DNA of 10,985 nt from Helicobacteraceae bacterium (GTDB lineage Bacteria; Campylobacterota; Campylobacteria; Campylobacterales; Sulfurimonadaceae). The position numbers and the translations under genes were made by a program. This document shows positions 7,680 through 10,985 of the stretch, one piece after another. The notes below the pieces were generated by a model. It searched no databases. It was given only the letters and a program-made list of their open reading frames with translations, and was not told where the DNA came from. How positions within the stretch are numbered: the first letter of the stretch is position 1; the number at the start of each line of letters is the position of its first letter. The stretch lies in NCBI GenBank assembly GCA_947497635.1, contig CANMHZ010000025.1:1-10985 (forward strand), in the 5' to 3' direction.

Positions 7680-8216
7680 TTATTTTGCTTTGATGATACT
7701 CAAAACAGATACGCGATCCGCATCAGTAAAAGTAACATTATCAATACGTGCTACATCACGAAGCAATACTGAATCACCCAAATCAAGAGGAGCTACATTG
7801 ATTTCGATGAAATTAGGAATATTTTCGATTGCTGCTTTAACGCGAAGGCGTTTTTTTGCAACGAATAACATCCCTTTGTTTTTCATACCGATAGGAGTTC
7901 CTACAGTTTTAACAGGAATATGATAATGCGCTACAAGACCAGTTTGTGCAATCATCAAATCAACGTGCAACAAATTACCAGAAACAGGATGAGACTCATA
8001 CCCTTGAACAACAACGTTCAATTCTTGACCTGCTACACTTACAGGAAATGCTATTGTTTCTTTATTACGCACCGTACGGATAAAATCGTTCATTTTGAAC
8101 GCAGCGTGAATATTTGCAATCCCTTTTCCGTAGATGTTAGCAATAAGATAACCATCACGGCGAAACGCTTTTGTTATCGGTTTGCCAATACTCTCTCTTA
8201 CAATGCCTTCTAACAT
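7680..8216 (-). CDS. rplY: Ribosomal protein L25/general stress protein Ctc family
   Basis: L25 binds 5S rRNA in the large ribosomal subunit. The 178-residue length shows the longer Ctc/TL5 form: an N-terminal 5S-binding domain (about 1 to 90, with the family-type LLHVDLMIAQ at 82 to 91) and a C-terminal TL5-like beta domain (about 95 to 175, with VPVK-like IPVKTVGTPIGMKNKGML and the APLDLGDSVLLRDV stretch). The N terminus, MLEGIVRESIGKPITKAFRRDGYL, differs from the usual xxR..GKGxAR pattern but fits the Campylobacterota versions. The ATG at 8216 is preceded by AAGGA at a spacing of seven bases. It is the first gene after the only sizeable gap in this part of the window, which makes it the likely head of the long operon reaching fliG. 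Confidence 0.93.
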   Translation of the reverse strand: MLEGIVRESIGKPITKAFRRDGYLIANIYGKGIANIHAAFKMNDFIRTVRNKETIAFPVSVAGQELNVVVQGYESHPVSGNLLHVDLMIAQTGLVAHYHIPVKTVGTPIGMKNKGMLFVAKKRLRVKAAIENIPNFIEINVAPLDLGDSVLLRDVARIDNVTFTDADRVSVLSIIKAK

Positions 8217-8238
8217 ATTAATGTCCTTAAAATAAAAT

Positions 8239-8271
8239 GAGGCGAATTATACTTAAAATAGCCTAAAAAAA
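8239..8271 (-). promoter_or_regulatory. Probable sigma-70-type promoter of the rplY-fliG unit
   Basis: In the 59-base gap between pilT and rplY the minus strand has a perfect TATAAT box at 8251 to 8246, which would place the start of transcription near 8239 and leave a leader of about 23 bases containing AAGGA. No TTGACA-like -35 box is seen at the right distance. Instead a run of seven Ts (8271 to 8265) and TTTT (8257 to 8254) lie upstream, which is the pattern known for Campylobacterota vegetative promoters. Activity is inferred. Confidence 0.6.
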
Positions 8272-8275
8272 GCCT

Positions 8276-9463
8276 TTACCCTTTTAAGCCGATAATCTCA
8301 TCTTCGTGAAATTCCCGCTTGATAGCTTCATTTCCAACATCATTTTTATCCATACTCTCTGCCATTCCATTCATTTTAAGTTTCAAATCTGATGGTGAGG
8401 TTGCATATCCTAGCGCATCGTCACGGCTAATACGTCCTGAAAGATATAAATCCAAAATTCCCTGATCAAATGTTTGTGATCCATAAAGTTCTTTCCCCTC
8501 GGCAATCGTATCGGGAATCTCAGCATCGCGGTTTTCAGCAATCAGCTGTTCAATACGTGCTGTACGAACCAGTACTTCTAGCGCCGCTGTCCGTTTTCCG
8601 TCTACTGTCGGAATAAGGCGTTGAGAGATAACCCCTTTTAGAACCGATGCAACCGTCATACGGACACGATTTTGCTCCACTGAGGGGAAGACCGATACAA
8701 TACGGTTCACCGTCTCTTTTGCATCCAAAGTATGGAGTGTAGAGAAAACTAAGTGTCCCGTATCGGCTGCATGGAGGGCAATCTCAATAGTCTCCATATC
8801 CCGCATCTCTCCAACAAGAATAATATCAGGATCTTCACGCAACGCGGCACGAAGTGCATTTCCAAAACTCTTTGTATCTTGTCCAACACTTCGTTGATTA
8901 ATAATACACCTACGGTCTTTATGAACAAACTCAATCGGATCTTCAATCGTAATAATATGCTTACGTTTGGTTAGATTAATCTCATGCATAATAGCCGCGA
9001 GGGTCGTTGACTTACCACTTCCTGTTACCCCAGTAACCAACACCAATCCGCGCTCCATTTGGGCAAATGTATGAACAACCTGAGGAAGAGCAAGCTCATC
9101 AATTGTCAAAATTTTGACAGGGATGAGACGAAATACTGCCGATATCCCCTCCATTTGAAAGAAAATATTGATACGAAAACGGGTAGCTTCATCGAACGGA
9201 TAGACTAAATCGAGTTCTTTTTTTTCTACTAACTCATTGAAACGAGTACGTAAAAGCTCTTTTGCAAAAATAAGAGCTTCATCCTTAGAAAATATTTCTC
9301 CAGAAAGGGGTATGATTTCCCCATTAATACGAGCTCTGACGACTGCATTGGCTTTAACATGAAGATCGCTTCCCCCTGCATCAATCATACGACGTAAATA
9401 ACCCCGTATTTTTTTTAAAATATCAAAATTCAGATTTTCTAATTCGTTTTGATCCATTTTCAT
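8276..9463 (-). CDS. pilT: PilT-type type IV pilus retraction / GspE-superfamily ATPase
   Basis: PilT is a hexameric cytoplasmic ATPase that depolymerises type IV pili and drives twitching and DNA uptake. An N-terminal PAS-like domain covers about residues 15 to 110, starting with DAGGSDLHV. The RecA-like domain follows with Walker A GVTGSGKST (145 to 153, Lys151), the Asp box TIEDPIEF (172 to 179), and the PilT signature ALRAALREDPDIILVGEMRD (203 to 222), which contains Walker B and Glu219. The His box STLHT is at 241 to 245, with His244. The signature is PilT-like rather than PilU-like. At 395 residues it is longer than typical PilT (about 345 to 370), with a charged tail from about 365. 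The ATG at 9463 follows GGAG at nine bases and lies six bases after the tal stop. No other pilus gene is in the window, so its partner machinery is elsewhere. Confidence 0.93.
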   Translation of the reverse strand: MKMDQNELENLNFDILKKIRGYLRRMIDAGGSDLHVKANAVVRARINGEIIPLSGEIFSKDEALIFAKELLRTRFNELVEKKELDLVYPFDEATRFRINIFFQMEGISAVFRLIPVKILTIDELALPQVVHTFAQMERGLVLVTGVTGSGKSTTLAAIMHEINLTKRKHIITIEDPIEFVHKDRRCIINQRSVGQDTKSFGNALRAALREDPDIILVGEMRDMETIEIALHAADTGHLVFSTLHTLDAKETVNRIVSVFPSVEQNRVRMTVASVLKGVISQRLIPTVDGKRTAALEVLVRTARIEQLIAENRDAEIPDTIAEGKELYGSQTFDQGILDLYLSGRISRDDALGYATSPSDLKLKMNGMAESMDKNDVGNEAIKREFHEDEIIGLKG

Positions 9464-9469
9464 GATGTT

Positions 9470-10450
9470 TTACTCCAATGCCGTTAAAATTTCATTAAAA
9501 GCGCTTTTAAACGCTTCCAGTCCCTCGTCTATTTGCGCTTCAATCACATGATCCATATTGATTCCAGCCTCTTTTACGTGTTGTTTATGAAGTGCAATTT
9601 TTTCACTTGAGAGGGGGAGTTTGATTGTTTTATCTCCACCCATAATATATGCGTCAATTGTTGCAATAGGTGCGGTATTGATACTATTAGTAGCAAGTAG
9701 CTCATCAATATAATAGGATGCTCTTAAACTATCCCCTTTAACTCCCGTACTGGCAAAAAGAACGCGACATTTCGGAACATGCTGTGCTTCTACTTGGCTA
9801 TAGATTTCTGCTGCGTTCATAATCCCCATCAATCCTGATTCAACACCCTCCGATTGCAATTGTTCATCAATGGCACGATCAATACGACTGACAAAAACGC
9901 TAATCACTGCATCAACGGGCTCACTATTTTTGGAAGCATTTATAAAAGCATTCGCACACTGTTGCGCTTGCTCGCAGGAGAAAACCAACGTAGCATTAAC
10001 AGGAATACCGCGAGAAGCCAATGATTCCATCGCACCGTATCCTGCTGGGGTGGCAGGAATTTTAATCATAACATTAGGGCGATCAATCGTTTCAAAAAGG
10101 CGTATCCCTTCCTGCACCGTTGCTTGTGTATCATCACACAAAAACGGATCAACTTCAATACTCACATACCCATCATCTCCCACATCGTACAAAGGACGCA
10201 AAATATCCGCCGCTTTTTGAATGTCGAAGATGGCAACGGCTTCATATTTCTCTTTGGGGGAGAGATGAGTGAGCGTTGACAGTTGCTCTTTATATGCGCT
10301 AGACGTGAGAATCGCATTTTTAAAAATAGCAGGATTGGAGGTAGCACCATTAATGATCCCCTGAGCTACGAGTTTTTTAAACCCTTCATCCAGAAAAGTA
10401 CGTTCGATAAAATCAGCCCATAAGGAGAAGCGTGCGGTAGGAATATACAT
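9470..10450 (-). CDS. tal: Transaldolase
   Basis: Transaldolase moves a dihydroxyacetone unit between sugar phosphates in the non-oxidative pentose phosphate pathway, linking ribose-5-phosphate and erythrose-4-phosphate supply to glycolytic sugars. Erythrose-4-phosphate feeds the aromatic pathway used by PheA in the next operon. The 326 residues include SLWADF (9 to 14, Asp13), GATSNPAIF (35 to 43), SIEVDPFL (97 to 104) and the Schiff-base lysine Lys130 in VMIKIPATPAG. NATLVFS (152 to 158) and FVSRIDRAID (186 to 195) follow. These fit the longer bacterial transaldolase group found in Campylobacterota and Actinobacteria. The ATG at 10450 has GGAG at eight bases. The gene ends six bases before pilT, so the two are probably co-transcribed despite unrelated roles. 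Confidence 0.95.
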   Translation of the reverse strand: MYIPTARFSLWADFIERTFLDEGFKKLVAQGIINGATSNPAIFKNAILTSSAYKEQLSTLTHLSPKEKYEAVAIFDIQKAADILRPLYDVGDDGYVSIEVDPFLCDDTQATVQEGIRLFETIDRPNVMIKIPATPAGYGAMESLASRGIPVNATLVFSCEQAQQCANAFINASKNSEPVDAVISVFVSRIDRAIDEQLQSEGVESGLMGIMNAAEIYSQVEAQHVPKCRVLFASTGVKGDSLRASYYIDELLATNSINTAPIATIDAYIMGGDKTIKLPLSSEKIALHKQHVKEAGINMDHVIEAQIDEGLEAFKSAFNEILTALE

Positions 10451-10474
10451 TATTTTAGCTCCAAAGCATTAAAG

Positions 10475-10490
10475 TGCAGTGATTATGCCA
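10475..10490 (-). promoter_or_regulatory. Candidate tal promoter: extended -10 box overlapping a sigma-54-like -24/-12 site
   Basis: The minus strand reads TGGCATAATCACTGCA. Read as sigma-70, TGG followed by CATAAT (10487 to 10482) is an extended -10 box with one mismatch, giving a start near 10475 and a leader of about 25 bases. Read as sigma-54, it matches TGGCAYRNNNNTTGCW except for one base, with the required GG-N10-GC spacing; the start would then lie near 10464, only about two bases before the GGAG ribosome binding site. A T-tract (TTTTTT) lies directly upstream. That a promoter is here is likely from position; which sigma factor uses it is open. Confidence 0.5.
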
Positions 10491-10498
10491 AAAAATGG

Positions 10499-10985
10499 TT
10501 AAAAATAGAGATGCACACCGACTCTCATCCGATCATCATTAATATGTTGGTGATTCATTTCCAGTGTACCAAAAAAACTGATGGAAGAATTAACTTGCCA
10601 TTGATGGGAAAATATTCCATGTATCCGATGCGGTGCATCAGCGTAAAAAATTTCTCCCATCTCCATGAACGTCTTCATCCGATTTCCCCAATTAATAGCC
10701 CCTCCTGCACTCAATCCGATTCCTATATCACTGTTAAAACCTGCGCGCACTTCTGGTTCGGTTAGTAAATACCCATACCATTTGTCATTTCCTATAGCAC
10801 TTCCAGCACCAATACGCGTTACAAAACTTAGTTGGTCTATCCCATACTCTCTATCCCATCCCGCCTTCATACGCCATGAAAAGGGTTTAAAGAATTGACT
10901 CACAGGAGTAAGAGAGGAGAGAGAAAGCAGTGTCAGCCGCTCAAGGCTCACCTTATCATTATCAAGCCCAATTAGGGTATCAAGA
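10499..10985 (-). CDS. DUF4105-like (Lnb N-terminal periplasmic domain) envelope protein, C-terminal fragment
   Basis: The frame is open from the right edge to the TAA at 10499 and gives about 161 residues; the start lies outside the window. A GTG at 10951 is in frame, but the codons before it continue the same protein (LDTLIGLDNDKV), so it is not the start. The segment SLERLTLLSLSSLTPVSQFF followed by KPFSWRMKAGWDRE resembles the region in DUF4105 proteins that runs into their C-terminal beta-rich domain (typically LexLxLlxIxSLsPrdxFFkPiSW). Alternating polar and hydrophobic strands follow and the chain ends VGVHLYF, with a terminal Phe as in outer-membrane beta barrels. This suggests a periplasmic protein with an outer-membrane-associated C-terminal barrel; the function of the family is not established to my knowledge. 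The family call is from memory of the motif and is moderately sure. Confidence 0.65.
   Translation of the reverse strand, partial: LDTLIGLDNDKVSLERLTLLSLSSLTPVSQFFKPFSWRMKAGWDREYGIDQLSFVTRIGAGSAIGNDKWYGYLLTEPEVRAGFNSDIGIGLSAGGAINWGNRMKTFMEMGEIFYADAPHRIHGIFSHQWQVNSSISFFGTLEMNHQHINDDRMRVGVHLYF

Noticed and set aside
8260..8275. AGCCT-A6-AGCCT next to a T-tract, considered as a terminator after pilT.
   Set aside because: The two five-base copies are direct, not inverted, so no stem can form. The T-tract fits better as an upstream promoter element for rplY.
10451..10498. A hairpin terminator after the DUF4105-like gene.
   Set aside because: Only a three-base CCA/TGG pairing around a T-tract is present, too weak to call.
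1..10985. A mobile element, CRISPR array, toxin-antitoxin or defence system, or a tRNA/rRNA gene.
   Set aside because: No long repeats, integrase or transposase motifs, or tRNA-like sequence were seen on either strand. The window is almost fully filled by recognisable core genes in an order known from related genomes.

Overview
The window reads as chromosomal DNA of a Campylobacterota (epsilonproteobacterial) species. The gene order rplY-pth-lptF/G-lysA-HAD-pheA-hisC-fliF-fliG matches the order I recall from Campylobacter jejuni (Cj0311 to Cj0319). The moderate A+T content and the upstream tal-pilT pair suggest an environmental member such as Sulfuricurvum or Sulfurimonas. The genus is inferred, not shown. 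Every gene lies on the minus strand, so transcription runs from high to low coordinates. Almost all of the window is coding.

Right end (10985 to 9464): the window opens inside the C-terminal part of a DUF4105-like envelope protein that ends like an outer-membrane beta barrel. A 48-base gap follows, holding the promoter candidates for tal (transaldolase). pilT, a type IV pilus retraction-type ATPase, starts 6 bases after tal ends.

Middle and left (8275 to 1): a 59-base gap carries a TATAAT promoter box with a T-tract upstream. It appears to start one long unit: rplY (ribosomal protein L25/Ctc), pth (peptidyl-tRNA hydrolase), an LptF/LptG-family permease, lysA (last step of lysine synthesis), a HAD phosphatase, pheA (chorismate mutase/prephenate dehydratase), hisC (aminotransferase), fliF (flagellar MS ring) and the start of fliG (flagellar switch). 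Junctions are overlaps of 1 to 13 bases or gaps of at most 18 bases, so translational coupling is likely along the whole unit.

Functionally the unit joins translation upkeep, lipopolysaccharide export, lysine and phenylalanine/histidine synthesis and the base of the flagellar motor. I see no mobile element, CRISPR array, RNA gene or clear undescribed system. The best points for a second look are a HAD protein whose first motif lacks the second Asp and resembles the LHPP/HDHD2 group, a sigma-54-like site overlapping a sigma-70-like extended -10 box upstream of tal, and the tight coupling of hisC to pheA.
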